Shown: positions 1 through 9,820, counted from the first letter of the stretch. The stretch: DNA of 64,000 bases from Steromphala cineraria (GCA_916613615.1 OU744731.1:50134645-50198644), one strand, 5' to 3'. Notes: generated from the sequence alone by a model not told the origin. Numbers and translations are program-made.

Positions 1-88
1 TAAGGTGTTTTGAGTAGTCTCCCTTAGATTACTCTCCAGCCACTGAGATTCGATTGCAAACCAGCGTTCACTTCCGGGGATTATCAAA

Positions 89-355
89 ATGGACGGCCAT
101 GCTAAGGTCAAACACTACTGTACTGTATGTTCCAACTACCGTGGTAAAATCGTCGAAGATAGAGTTGTATCTCTGCATAGATTTCCTGCTAGGGAAGAGC
201 TACGAAAAGCATGGATAAGACGTATCAAACTCGTGCAGAAGGAGTACAGATTTAACGCAACTCAACGTCTGTGTTCGGAACATTTCAAGGACGGCAAGTT
301 TGAACGTGATACTATTCCATCAGTGTTCGGAAAAAAAGAGTTCAACGCGTGTAAA
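89..355 (+). CDS. THAP-domain transposase, exon 1 (THAP zinc finger)
   Basis: This exon encodes 89 residues that form almost exactly one THAP domain, a C2CH zinc-dependent DNA-binding module. Visible ligands are C11, C14, C62 and H65. The conserved 'HRFP' and Trp42 of the fold are also present. The start at 89 follows 'atcaaaatgg'. The exon ends at AAA|GTAAGT (donor at 356), on a codon boundary. Translation past the donor reaches a stop within four codons, which supports splicing. In its full context the domain would bind the transposon ends or promoter. Confidence 0.85.
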
Positions 356-830
356 GTAAGTGAATAACGATGCAAAACATGATTTTGTAGGAAAGCTACT
401 GTAGCAAAAATGAATTTAACTGAGTAAAATTAGATTTGTAAAATTTGGAACGTAAAATTAAACCTAAATATTTTTACATAAACATGAGGGGCATATTTTA
501 TTTTTAAAATTCGTCCTAACTACTAGTTATATATTTTCACATGATGAAATCGCTAATTCAATCAGATGTCATGTTTATTGAATAAACACGAATAAACTGT
601 AGCCTAAAACATAGAGTTTCAAATTATTGTCTGACTTATTATGTTTTTGTAACTGTGTAAAGTAACTTAGCTCCGAAAATAATCTAATGATACGTATTTA
701 ATTTATACTTCTACACATTAACATGATTACATAGCCCAAAGCTTTTCTATGCATACTGTATGCATAATATCTTATAATTTGTTTTGTTATGCAGAATTAT
801 TTTCCCTTATATATCATTGTTATGTTTCAG
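356..830 (+). other. Intron of the THAP transposase gene
   Basis: GT-AG intron of 475 bp, phase 0. The donor is GTAAGT at 356 and the acceptor is 'tatgtttcag' ending at 830. It is AT-rich and shows nothing else. Joining 355 to 831 keeps one open frame. Confidence 0.75.
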
Positions 831-1328
831 CTGACTGGAGAGACTGGAGAGACTGAAGATGAAGGTAAACATATTCTAGAGCCAGCCATGGATACCGAAA
901 GTTCAACTGCAGATTATTTCGGCCAGGATTCATCACTGATTGTGGACAATTATGTTGCAGCATCAATGTCAATGCACGACTATTGTGGTAGTATGTTGAA
1001 TTCTTGTGATACCCTGAAAATGAACAAATCGGAACAAACAGATATTGTATCAGTCATGGATATGTCCACTCAAACCCAGCCAGTTGGTAACAGTCAACAA
1101 GATATTTGTACACAAACTGATATTAGTACAGGGGTCAATGACGTTAGGCGGCCAATAATGAAGGATGTTGGTATTCAGTGTGATAAACCTGTATTAACTT
1201 TTGAAGATGCAGCAAATAGTGACAAGTTTAGTTTTTACACAGGTGTGCCAAATGTGAAGGTGTTTACAGCACTATTTGATGAAATGAGTGATTCTTTTGA
1301 AAACACAGCTAGGAGTGGTACAACAAAC
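831..1328 (+). pseudogene. THAP-domain transposase, exon 2 left part (linker), interrupted
   Basis: This part continues in frame from exon 1 for 166 codons. It is acidic and low in recognisable folds, with repeated 'TQT' and 'IQCD' motifs (STQTQP, CTQTDI, GIQCDK). Such motifs are common in the linker of THAP + DDE_4 proteins of invertebrates. The end ('FSFYTGV...FTALFDEM') resembles the segment that normally leads into the helix-turn-helix. Coding stops at 1328, where a 4302-bp element is inserted. The last codon (Asn, 1326-1328) belongs to the 8-bp target duplication 1321-1328. Confidence 0.8.
1321..1328. repeat. Target-site duplication, left copy (caacaaac)
   Basis: Identical to 5631-5638 and directly abuts the inverted termini of the 4302-bp element. 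Confidence 0.88.
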
Positions 1329-2094
1329 GGGATACGGACGAAACGGCGACACGGCAAAACGGCGACAAAAATTTAGTTAAAGGGGGTCTCCAACTTTAAT
1401 TTTTCACTTCCAGTGTTTTATTATCGAGGCCCCGAGAGGGTCGTAAATCTCGATCAGCGCGCTGCCTACTCTGCGCTATTTTAACTGCGCATCAACCTAG
1501 TCTAGCATGGTATGGGGAACCAGCGGTTTCGTAGATAAAAATGTTCGTAGAGATCGATTTTTTTTAGGGAAAAAAGCTTCGTAGAGGTCTTCAAATTTTC
1601 ATTTAATATTGTGAATATATATTATATACTTTGATGTAATATTTACAAAGTATCTACTCAGGTTATTTATACAAGACATTACATCGATCGTCGATTCATC
1701 GATACATTGGATGTACAATTTACAATGATAATTTATTGCTTATATGAACTTATTTCACAATTTGTCACTCTATACGAAACTGTTTTTCATTACTAATCTG
1801 TAAAAATCCCATCTACGAACCCGTTTCCTCTACGAATTAACCTACACAAAGGTATGGTTGCTTCTCTTTCATCTTATCATAATTTTGTACGAAATATTGA
1901 AGGGGGGGGGGGGGGGGGGGGGGGGATTTACTTAACTCGTATGAACAAGAAATAAACATACCTGCTAGAAGTATCCATGTATATGATCCGCTGCATTTGT
2001 TAACATCATACATGATCCATCCTATGAAATAAATTTACATTTTTTTTTTCTTTTCATTGGTCGGATATTATTCTTCAATATCATTGGTTAACAT

Positions 2095-2272
2095 TTTGTC
2101 TGCAGAAAGGTGCCAGGACAATTGGCGGTCACTGCCATGTACGAATACGTTAGTCACTAGTCTAGACATTCGGTCTGCAGTAAGATACCAAGACAGTCGG
2201 CGGTCACTGTTATGTACAAATTCGTTGGTCACTAGGCCAGACAATCTGTCGCCTGTTGTGATGACAAGCTAG
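2095..2272 (+). repeat. Tandem repeat, 75-bp unit, two and a half copies
   Basis: The unit starting 'tctgcag' at 2099 recurs at 2174, with a third partial copy near 2250. It preserves one open frame (2057-2272), so the frame encodes a 25-residue repeat (SA-RCQD-RRSL-CTN-LVT). It lies in the interior of the 4302-bp element. I do not recognise a protein family, and the frame may be fortuitous. Confidence 0.5.
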
Positions 2273-2677
2273 TTAGTGCCCGGACAGTTATGTCACTGTT
2301 TACGTCATACGACTAGACATTTCACACTTTCATTGCTATAGATACACAACGTATAAAATGACAGGTGTCCGGTCGTCATAAAAGAAAATTACAGAGATAG
2401 ATAAGGTGGTACTAACGAGATGTATATTTTATCAACGTATTGGGTGTGATTACAGTGATTACAAATATCAGCGATGTATTTTATTATCCTCACAATTAAA
2501 CAAGTAAAAATAAACCTGTTTATTTCACTGCCTGAAATCCGAGGAGACATTACTGTTTATGATACCTGTTAAAGAAAGATGATAAATATTTGATCTATTT
2601 GAAACATTTAGACAAAGATTAAATCTTAACTCAATTTAACAACAGCAAAGCACATTCATAAAAAAAATCTTTATGAA

Positions 2678-4152
2678 AGGTTATAATCGGTTATAATCGG
2701 AAAAAAGTCCTCGGAAAAAAAGTCCTATTTGTAAAAACCAAAGATTTTGATTAATAAGTTTATTTACATGTACTTTGTATATGATTCAACATACATTTAT
2801 GATATCGTGATATTTGTGACATTTCTGAATCACATTAATATTTCAACAAAACATCAACAAATTTATCATTTTTGAACCAATCGATGGTTCGCCAGGCACT
2901 TTGGTGGTGGTGCCCAACCAAGTTGAAGAACTTGGTGTTCCACCGTTCGCAAACATTGTTAGTTCTCGCATCTCCTGATAGAGTAACCTTCTTTGATTAA
3001 CTCAGCTAAACTCACATGACAATGCAGAACTGCTTTGATCCAGTCAGCTAACACACATTCAAGTCGTTGAGTTCTTCAATACAATTACAAGCTCTCAATT
3101 TTAATCCTTAATTAGTTATCGTAACATCCTTCATGGCTAAATCTAATAATTTAATCCATGTATTTAAAGTCATTATACATAAACACTTCATACTTTCTTT
3201 ACAATATCAATTGCAAAGATTACTTTGTCAGTTAAAACAAACATAGTTTTCAATTATTAATACTCAAGGATGCATTCTTTACAAAAACTTTGATGTCAAG
3301 ATCAATGTAATCTGTTTTTACGATTAAAGGACTTTTTCCTGAGGACTTTTTTTTCTGGTACTTTTTTTCCGAGGACTTTTTTACCTATAATCTTATAATC
3401 AACCTTTTATCCTCAATCCACGTCGGCGACATCACCGTAAGGTGAAAGAAGACGTTAAACTCCAACCCAACAACAACATTTTATCCTCAACGGACATTTT
3501 TCATCGATTTGGCATGTGATATTGAACTCTAAAATTTGTCCATTACCTCATGATAAACTCACGAAGATATATGAGTAAATGTTTTAATTTTTGGTACGTA
3601 ATAAGTTTGCAGATGTTACTGGGTATGCCTAGTATTGAAGTTTGATTTGACATAAGGATGATTTTATTCGGCAACTATCTATCTGACTATCTTGGAAAAC
3701 AGTAACATTTAACTATTACACCAATTTATCAACAAAAGTAATAGACTCTCTTGACTTAACTTTGATTTATTTTTTATCTGAGGCTGCAGCAATAAAAATT
3801 AGAACATTGCCGTAGGAAAAAAGCTATTTATTCTGTTATCTTAAAAAAACTACACAATTGAACGGGTGCACTCACATGTAAGAAGAGGATTCTGCCTGTT
3901 CAAAACAAGTATATTTTGTTGAAGTTATTCAAGACCGATTATTATTCTAAAATGAGTGATCTCTTTAAAAACTATTTTTCAAATTGTTACCTATGTACGG
4001 ATTGTGTTCATCGATATGATGTTATTATCCGCAAATTATCTTTGTTTTTTGAAGGACACGCATTTGAATAAGCCTATTGGTTTTTTGCGTATCCTATTTC
4101 ATGTATGATTAACCTTACTTTTTTTCCTGTTACTTTTTTTCCGATCACCTTA
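2678..4152. mobile_element. Possible inner inverted-repeat element with 'ggaaaaaaagt' ends
   Basis: The left end near 2678 reads 'aaggttataatcgg' followed by aaaaaagtcctcgg. Inverted copies occur at about 3325-3405 and again at 4115-4152 ('ccgatcacctt'). Either 2678-3405 or 2678-4152 could be the unit. No clean target duplication is visible. It lies wholly inside the 4302-bp element. Confidence 0.4.
3410..3475 (+). repeat. Fragment resembling a SINE tail
   Basis: The string 'gtgaaagaagacgttaaac' followed by 'tccaaccc' resembles the 3' tails of tRNA-derived SINEs common in molluscs. Only about 60 bp is recognisable. Confidence 0.3.
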
Positions 4153-5630
4153 ACATGCATATATATGTTTCAACCAACGTATTCAATACTGTACTGTTGT
4201 GATGTTATTTAAGCATAAATGAAGATTGTATAAAAAATTTTGGTTATAAAACTATACTATACAGAATTTAAAAATCTGAAGCTACACGACAATGAGTGTT
4301 AATTTTGTTTCATCTGATAAAACATAATGATTGTTCAATTCTATTCCGCTGGGTCATTTTAGATTCGAAAACATTTCTCTAAGACAAAACAGCTCATTGC
4401 TCGATAGATTCAGATTCAAATTTTTTTTATTACCTTTATCTTTACAGATAATTGGGGTACATAACAATAACGGTATTAAATAGGGATAGGAACAAGATAA
4501 TGATTCAGCCAATCAACGACCGCATGTCATAAAGGTGAATTCGTTTGGCCGGCGCCCAGTCCGTGTCACGTGACCTCTTTCCCCGGCTATGGCATTACGT
4601 AACTGCTGGTCAATCAGGTGTGAAAGCCTCAAAGTACTAGTTCCCCTTTAAAACGGCGACAAATTGGACTGAACGGCGACAGAATTGTATTGGACTGAAC
4701 GGCGACACAAATATTTTTTTGTAATAGTTTGTAACAAAATAGTTCAACTAACAGAAAAAGCAAGTGTAAGAGGAAACAAAATTGGTGGAATGAAAGTTTA
4801 TGTATGCTTTGGAGTGATCTGTGCATAGCAGACTAACTGTCTTTCAACATGAATATTTGTATAAACGGAAATTATTTGATACATAAAAGCAGTCAAAACA
4901 AGTACATTTACATTTCCCAATGGAATTTTGGAGATCTATTGGGCGTATATTTGTTGGAGAGAGTGAGAGACGTAAACTTTTGAAACATTTTGAATTGTGT
5001 TATGCAACAATGGAGGTGACTCTACAACAATACGTAATTAGTTAAGAAAACATATAATCAATCTTCAACTGCAATACCTTGTTCGTTAAGAAAACAATTA
5101 TTTGGATTGTGACAACTACTCGAAAAGTACATTGAGTAGTTTATTAAGAAAACAAATCAATCAATACGAAATCGAAAATTCAAGAGTGTATTAGTTATGA
5201 GTCAAGTGAAGTTTATTATCATAAATCATGACATAGTTATCAAATAATATATTGAAGTAATAGATATGAATTATACAATTAATTGAGCATACGCAAGTCA
5301 TATTTGATATATAGAGCAGTTTTATGGGTTTTTTTATGTGCTGGACATAATTGAAACATATCCCTTTATTGATAAAAGATAAAAATAATATGCGTATCAG
5401 ACATGAAAGGTAAAGGAATCAAAGTTAAACAATGTTTTCTTTGAAAAAAGGTGTCGCCGTTTAATCCAAATGCGTCGCCGTTTTGTCAAGCAATTTTTGT
5501 GTAAAATTTCATTGAAAATGTGTTTCGCCGTTCTGTCCAACAATTTTTTGGGGTGTGTCGCCGTTCCGTCCAAAATGTCGCCGTTTTGGCTTGTCGCCGT
5601 TTTGCCGTGTCGCCGTTTTGTCTATAACCC

Positions 5631-5638
5631 CAACAAAC
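5631..5638. repeat. Target-site duplication, right copy (caacaaac)
   Basis: Identical to 1321-1328. Deleting one copy plus the element restores the transposase frame. Confidence 0.88.
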
Positions 5639-6406
5639 ACACGAGGGAGACCAAGATCATTAAGATTAGTAGATGAGTTCTTTATGGTATTGATGCGACT
5701 CAGATTGGGACTTTTACTTGAAGATTTGGCGGATAGATTTTGCATTTCCAAGTCTACGTGTGGTGCAATATTTGACAGGTGGATAGACTATCTCAGTGTT
5801 AAACTTTCATTTCTTACAACATGGCCATCTAGAACTGTTATTAGAAAGACGATGCCTGCAAAATTCAAAAGATATTCTGACACACGAGTGATAATAGACT
5901 GCACTGAAGTGTTTACTGAAACACCCCAGTCACTCGGAAACAGATCTCTACTTTATTCCCACTACAAGTCACACATGACCTACAAGGCATTGGTAGGAAT
6001 CAGTCCAGCTGGAGTTATCACTTTCGTGACGGATCTTTGGTGCGGTAGTATTAGTGACAAGCAGATTACTAAACAAAGTGGTATATTAAATCTATGTGAA
6101 CCCGGTGATGCTATCATGGCAGATAAGGGATTTCTTATTTCCGACTTGACAACACCACGAGGTTTGAAACTGATTATACCCCCTTTAAAGAGAGCTCATA
6201 GGAAGTTTTTCAGACGAGAAATTGAAGAAACAAGACGCATAGCTAACTTGCGCATTTATGTGGAAATGGCGATGAAGAGAATTAAGAATTTTCGTGTCCT
6301 CCAGGGTGTAATCCCAATCACATTATCCCATAAGGTTTCTAAAATTTGGAAAATATGTGTACATTTATCCAATCTTCAGCCACCACTTGTGCCTCTTAGA
6401 AGTTAA
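5639..6406 (+). pseudogene. THAP-domain transposase, exon 2 right part (HTH + DDE_Tnp_4 catalytic domain)
   Basis: This is the catalytic half, severed from its N-terminus by the nested element. With that element removed, the reading frame continues exactly from 1328 to 5639, giving a predicted 510-residue protein. A helix-turn-helix region (around residues 262-307, 'LADRFCISKST') precedes an RNase H-fold DDE domain. Candidate catalytic residues are D342 ('VIIDCTE'), D417 ('IMADKGF') and E464 ('YVEMAMKRIKNF'). These match the DDE_Tnp_4 (Harbinger-like) family. The stop is at 6404-6406. No internal stop is present, so the insertion is the only visible lesion. Confidence 0.88.
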
Positions 6407-7038
6407 TGTGACACCTGTTGATAATATGTAATTCAAGAAACAATCCAATGAATCCTGTTGACAAACTGTCTTGAATAAATATAATTTTACTATTTACTAT
6501 TTTAGTTGTTGTTCTTTTTCTTCAAAATACAATAACAGAGTAAAAAGTCTAAATAGTTTATTTACAATTTAGGAGACAGTAAATGAAAACATTGTCATTA
6601 AGTCAGATATCACTAATGACATTACTGATAATCTTGTATGTAGTTCAAATGATAAACATGATTCATTTAAAACGTTGTTGAGACAAGATTGAAAAAATAA
6701 GACATAATCCATTTATCATCCAAAACTTTGTTCCACAGGAGATATCGCTTGTGGAAGATCAAGGGATATCTCCTAGGAGATATCGCTTTGACAGTAGATT
6801 TTGAACAATGCCCTGTCAACAGAAGGGACATGACATCACAAATGTTTTGCATCATCAGAAATAATGTCACAATGTTATGACGTCATAAACACAATTACGT
6901 CACAATACTATGACGTCATGAACACCATGACGTCACAGTGCTATGACATCACTGGTATAGGAGTTTTAGAGCTATGCAGTGTTTAAAGATGTACATTTTT
7001 CAAGCAAATGTGATGAAAAATGATTTTGGATGATAAAT
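6407..7038. other. Spacer between convergent transposase and YqaJ genes, with clustered CRE-like sites
   Basis: No gene is seen. Between 6873 and 6950 there are two full tgacgtca palindromes ('atgacgtcat'), plus 'acgtcac' and 'tgacgtcac' variants within 80 bp. A short direct repeat 'ggagatatcgctt' occurs at about 6738 and 6777. Confidence 0.6.
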
Positions 7039-7184
7039 AGAATCTCACCCTCGTGTCTTCTGATATCAAATATATCAACACTCGTTGATAAAAGTAAAAT
7101 ATCCTCGGCAAGCCTCGGATATTTGTTACTTTTATCAACTTGTGTTGATATATTTGATATCAGAAGACACTTGGGTGAGATTCT
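7039..7184. repeat. Long near-perfect hairpin (foldback), arms about 66 bp
   Basis: The left arm from 7039 ('agaatctcaccc') is complementary to the right arm ending 7184 ('gggtgagattct'). The arms also share 'gtcttctgatatcaaatata' / its complement and 'ttgataaaagta'. The loop is about 12 nt ('tcggcaagcctc'). It lies 30 bp beyond the stop codon of the - strand YqaJ gene, so a 3' UTR transcript would fold. It resembles foldback MITEs scattered in mollusc genomes. Confidence 0.85.
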
Positions 7185-7214
7185 CTATATATGTGTATCA
7201 ACTAATCAAGAGTC

Positions 7215-8243
7215 CTATTTTACATACAGACACTTGCCACGCAAGACACGCCGGGAGAATATCTCGGGTATAACAGCCCAAAGATAAAACTTTGCCAATT
7301 TTTCTTGACATAAGTTCCAAAAGTCAACATCGAACACTATTCTCTCGATATGGCTGTCTTTCAGTGTCCAAACAAAGAAATCACACCACTGCCTGTTGGA
7401 AATAGCCATCAGTCCTTGAACTTGGTAATAATACGAACTACCATGTTTGAGAGATAATTTCCCATTATCACATGAACAAAAGAAAGTAGGGTCTTTAGCA
7501 GCCTCGAACACAGATTTCATCCTATGCTTGTAAGGACATTTAATCTCTAAAATACCATCGCTGCTACCTTCACGCACTAGAGCATCAGGACTTGCCCCTA
7601 GATAGGGATAGTCTTTGTTCACTAACAGTCCACAAGTACTAACAGTTATTTCAGTATCTGGGTGCTGTTGCTTTAGTATTGAGTTATATTTCCTGCGAGC
7701 GGCAGGTTCATGATCACTACCCCATTTAGTTTGCTTCGATGTAAAGTAAGAGTAACCCATAACAGTCGTTAGAGTACACTCTGGTGCAGTTGTAGGCTTT
7801 AGTTTACATATCTGACCAAAGGTAGATGCTGTCGGTCTGTCTTTACGTTCAGCAATCCATGCTTCATTTTTCGCTTGACCACGGGTTCTTTTTTCAATCA
7901 GTTGACACTCTTCCTCGGTTAGGGACATTCTGCTGTATTCATCTTGGAAGTGCTCAACACACTTGCCACTTGAAAGATCACACGAATCGGCATAATTGAA
8001 ATCAACAGAGAGTAATGCAGGTAAAGCAGGTTCACAAGGATCTGGTAGATTGTCAACAAAGGAATCCTGTGTGAACAACCAAGAAGCATGTGGGGCGGCT
8101 CCAGGATCCAGCAGCTTTCTGGCAAAGGTTTCACGGTTGACTGGCTCGATATGATGACTGTCATCCTTCAGCGATTTTTTCAAAATATCTTTATCTGATT
8201 CTCCCTGAAGATCATCGAACTTGTGTTTCTTGAATACCATATC
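7215..8243 (-). CDS. YqaJ-type nuclease gene, exon 3 (catalytic domain)
   Basis: The last exon encodes 342 residues of a 592-residue protein and ends at a TAG (7217-7215). It contains a YqaJ/lambda-exonuclease-like PD-(D/E)XK fold. 'WGSDHEPAARRKY' gives the leading acidic residue (E429). 'YLGASPDALV' gives D470. 'GILEIKCPY' gives E483 and K485. 'YYYQVQGLMAI' gives the motif IV Gln. All expected catalytic residues are present. The acceptor is 'ttttcag' at 8250-8244 and the exon starts in phase 0 at 8243. In bacteriophages such nucleases act in strand-annealing recombination. Here it probably serves the host transposon. Confidence 0.9.
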   Translation of the reverse strand, partial: DMVFKKHKFDDLQGESDKDILKKSLKDDSHHIEPVNRETFARKLLDPGAAPHASWLFTQDSFVDNLPDPCEPALPALLSVDFNYADSCDLSSGKCVEHFQDEYSRMSLTEEECQLIEKRTRGQAKNEAWIAERKDRPTASTFGQICKLKPTTAPECTLTTVMGYSYFTSKQTKWGSDHEPAARRKYNSILKQQHPDTEITVSTCGLLVNKDYPYLGASPDALVREGSSDGILEIKCPYKHRMKSVFEAAKDPTFFCSCDNGKLSLKHGSSYYYQVQGLMAISNRQWCDFFVWTLKDSHIERIVFDVDFWNLCQEKLAKFYLWAVIPEIFSRRVLRGKCLYVK

Positions 8244-8340
8244 CTGAAAAACATTATTTACATTAATATTTTTTCATATCAACTAACCTTGTACTTAATT
8301 TACTGAGTGATTATTAATCATAATAGTATGATAATACACG

Positions 8341-8580
8341 TACTAGAAACAATCATTAAATTATCTAAATTATTAATAATCTTTTTTCTATCTATATATC
8401 TAATATTATATATTTATCTAATCTATAGCATCTATCCTATTACCTCTCCCTACCTATGATATCTAGACCAATAAGTTTATTTATCAAATAATTATCTAGA
8501 CATATTATCTATCTCTGTGGTTGTCTATTTATTATCTACACCATTTTATTTATCTATCTATCTACACCAATTGTATTTTT
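8341..8580. repeat. Degenerate TCTA/GATA microsatellite in intron 2 of the YqaJ gene
   Basis: Short runs of 'atctatctatct' mixed with AT-rich variants over about 240 bp. Confidence 0.6.
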
Positions 8581-8605
8581 TATCTGTATACTTATATTAA
8601 TTTAC

Positions 8606-8756
8606 CTGGGATTTACAAGGACTCATTTTTCGTTTTCTTGGGTCTTTCCAAAGGCATTTCTTGGATGTTGGTGCATGGAGTCCTTTAGTTTTTGATACTG
8701 TGATGTCAACCAGTGCATACAGTAGAGCAGCGATATGATTACATGATTCTCCCTCC
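8606..8756 (-). CDS. YqaJ-type nuclease gene, exon 2 (end of SWIM zinc finger)
   Basis: This 151-bp exon is bounded by 'tttttttcag' at the acceptor and CAG|GTAAAT at the donor. It translates to 'GEGESCNHIAALLYALVDI...' and supplies the C-x-H half of a SWIM zinc finger (C205, H207). The C-x-C half ends exon 1. It joins exon 1 in phase 2 and exon 3 in phase 0, with no stop. The SWIM half-motif would be hard to explain unless these exons are spliced together. Confidence 0.85.
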
Positions 8757-8998
8757 CTGAAAAAAAATATTTTCTACTTTAATAACATAATATACAGCAT
8801 GTGGACATGGATACTTATCTTATCACCAAAACTATTTATCTTTTTTTTTAATTATTTAAAAAGCTTTTATCCTGTTTGCTTTTAACTACTGTTTGTTATA
8901 TTGAATTGGTTTGTGAAAAATACAATGTGATCTGATAAGAAAAACGGAGCAAAAGTGGAAACTAGAATCTGTGTTATGAACCTTGAAAATTTTCTTAC

Positions 8999-9597
8999 CC
9001 AGCAGTGCAATCACACAAGGCTGAATGAACGTGTCCGGTGACCTTCGACAGACAAACCCACACATCGTAGTCACGACTTTTCTTCGAGGGAAGGGATGGT
9101 ATAACCATGGCTTTAACAAAACAGTGTGAACAGTCTTTGCTTATCTCGTGATATGCTACACTGTGAACATGTTGGTCCATGTAAAACACCTTTGCCTTCA
9201 ACTGACGTGTTGCAAGATTTTGGGCATTGTCCAACGTTCGTTGTTTACTTAAAACAAGATAATTATATAAATCATCCTTCGAGACGCCTGGCATAGACTC
9301 TTCGTCGCTTGTCCAGCCATGTTTTAATGAACTTGGGTTCGGCAAACTCTCGCCTAATGGGGAAACAAGGCGCTCCAGGTGTCGTTTCACTGAATCTTCA
9401 ACGTCAACATTCACACTTTGGCGGTCTACAGAACACCCACTATCATTCTCCCTTATATATCTCAAACCTCGAGCCCTCAAAATAAGTTCACTTTTCTTTC
9501 CGGAAACAAACTCGCCGTGACTTCTCAAGTAATTTTGCAGTTGTTTCACAGTGAATCTCTCGAAGTCGGTTGATACATTGAAATCATGAGACGCCAT
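8999..9597 (-). CDS. YqaJ-type nuclease gene, exon 1 (SAP domain, start of SWIM)
   Basis: The first exon encodes about 200 residues from the ATG at 9597. A SAP DNA-binding motif occupies residues 15-50 ('FTVKQLQNYLRSHG', 'SGKKSELILRARGL'). The C-terminus carries 'VWVCLSKVTGHVHSALCDC', the C-x-C half of a SWIM zinc finger (C195, C197). The donor is GG|GTAAGA at 8998. The SAP + SWIM + YqaJ order is known from large gene families in cnidarians and molluscs. The full gene (9597-7215) is open throughout and looks functional. An ETS-like 'cttccggg' lies just upstream of the start. Confidence 0.88.
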
Positions 9598-9692
9598 TAC
9601 GGTTTGTCAGCATAATTCCCGGAAGTGGCCGCAAGTCAAGGGAGATAATCTAGCAAAGCGACGTCGTTACCTTATCGGAAAGGACTTAATCG

Positions 9693-9820
9693 ACCATGTT
9701 AGAGATATTGATCACCAAATAATGTCTTTCGGTAAATGTGGGCCCACTCGTTTGGTCGAAACGAATGGGCCCACATTTACAAAAATACTTTATTTTATGA
9801 TCAATTTCTCTGAAATGTTC
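9693..9820. repeat. Foldback element with 'gtaaatgtgggccca' arms
   Basis: Arms of about 60 bp (9693-9752 and 9760-9820) are inverted around 'ggtcg'. The inner 22 bp, including 'gtaaatgtgggccca', are almost perfect and the outer part is diverged. The same 'agtgggcccacattt' recurs at 10287-10301, so this may be the left end of a longer element. Confidence 0.75.

Larger units (their letters stand above)
1329..5630. mobile_element. 4302-bp nested DNA element with 'cggcgac' inverted ends and 8-bp target duplication
   Basis: The ends are inverted repeats of about 40 bp. The left begins GGGATACGGACGAAACGGCG and the right ends with the complement (...ctataaccc at 5621-5630). The flanks are identical: 'caacaaac' at 1321-1328 and 5631-5638, an 8-bp target duplication. 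The unit gtcgccgtt (or its complement) recurs at both ends. At least seven copies lie between 5453 and 5620, and three more, in the left-end orientation, at 4651-4710. I find no transposase. The interior is AT-rich and carries a 24-base G run at 1902-1925. An 8-bp duplication suggests hAT-, P- or Zisupton-like machinery, but the termini do not settle the superfamily. Confidence 0.88.
1..9676. mobile_element. ISL2EU/Harbinger-like DNA transposon carrying transposase and YqaJ nuclease genes
   Basis: Two convergent genes sit between matching ends. The left edge has 'taaggt', then 'tctccctt', then 'cacttccggggattat' just before the transposase start. The right edge, read on the - strand, has 'ataaggt' (9669-9676), 'tctccctt' and 'cacttccgggaattat' just before the YqaJ start. 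This makes an imperfect inverted repeat and duplicates the promoter region. THAP/DDE transposases paired with a YqaJ nuclease are, as I recall, a feature of ISL2EU elements. The exact left end may lie a few bases outside the window, so no target duplication can be read. A separate 4.3-kb element is nested inside. The single-transposon reading is inference; the two genes themselves are clear. Confidence 0.65.

Noticed and set aside
1902..1925. 24-base poly(G) tract as a regulatory or G-quadruplex signal
   Set aside because: It is one of several homopolymer tracts here (also 40836 and 58906), probably slippage, and its length may be a sequencing artefact.
4629..4826. Short - strand frame rich in Leu/Phe/Cys
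   Set aside because: It runs through the 'cggcgac' repeats and AT-rich DNA of the nested element. There is no coding signal.
5555..5638. Upstream ATG at 5555 as a start for the DDE transposase
   Set aside because: The first 28 codons come from the inserted element. The native N-terminus is the THAP exon at 89.
5470..5751. Short frames on both strands across the right end of the nested element
   Set aside because: They are shadows of the subterminal 'gtcgccgtt' repeats. The real transposase coding resumes only at 5639.
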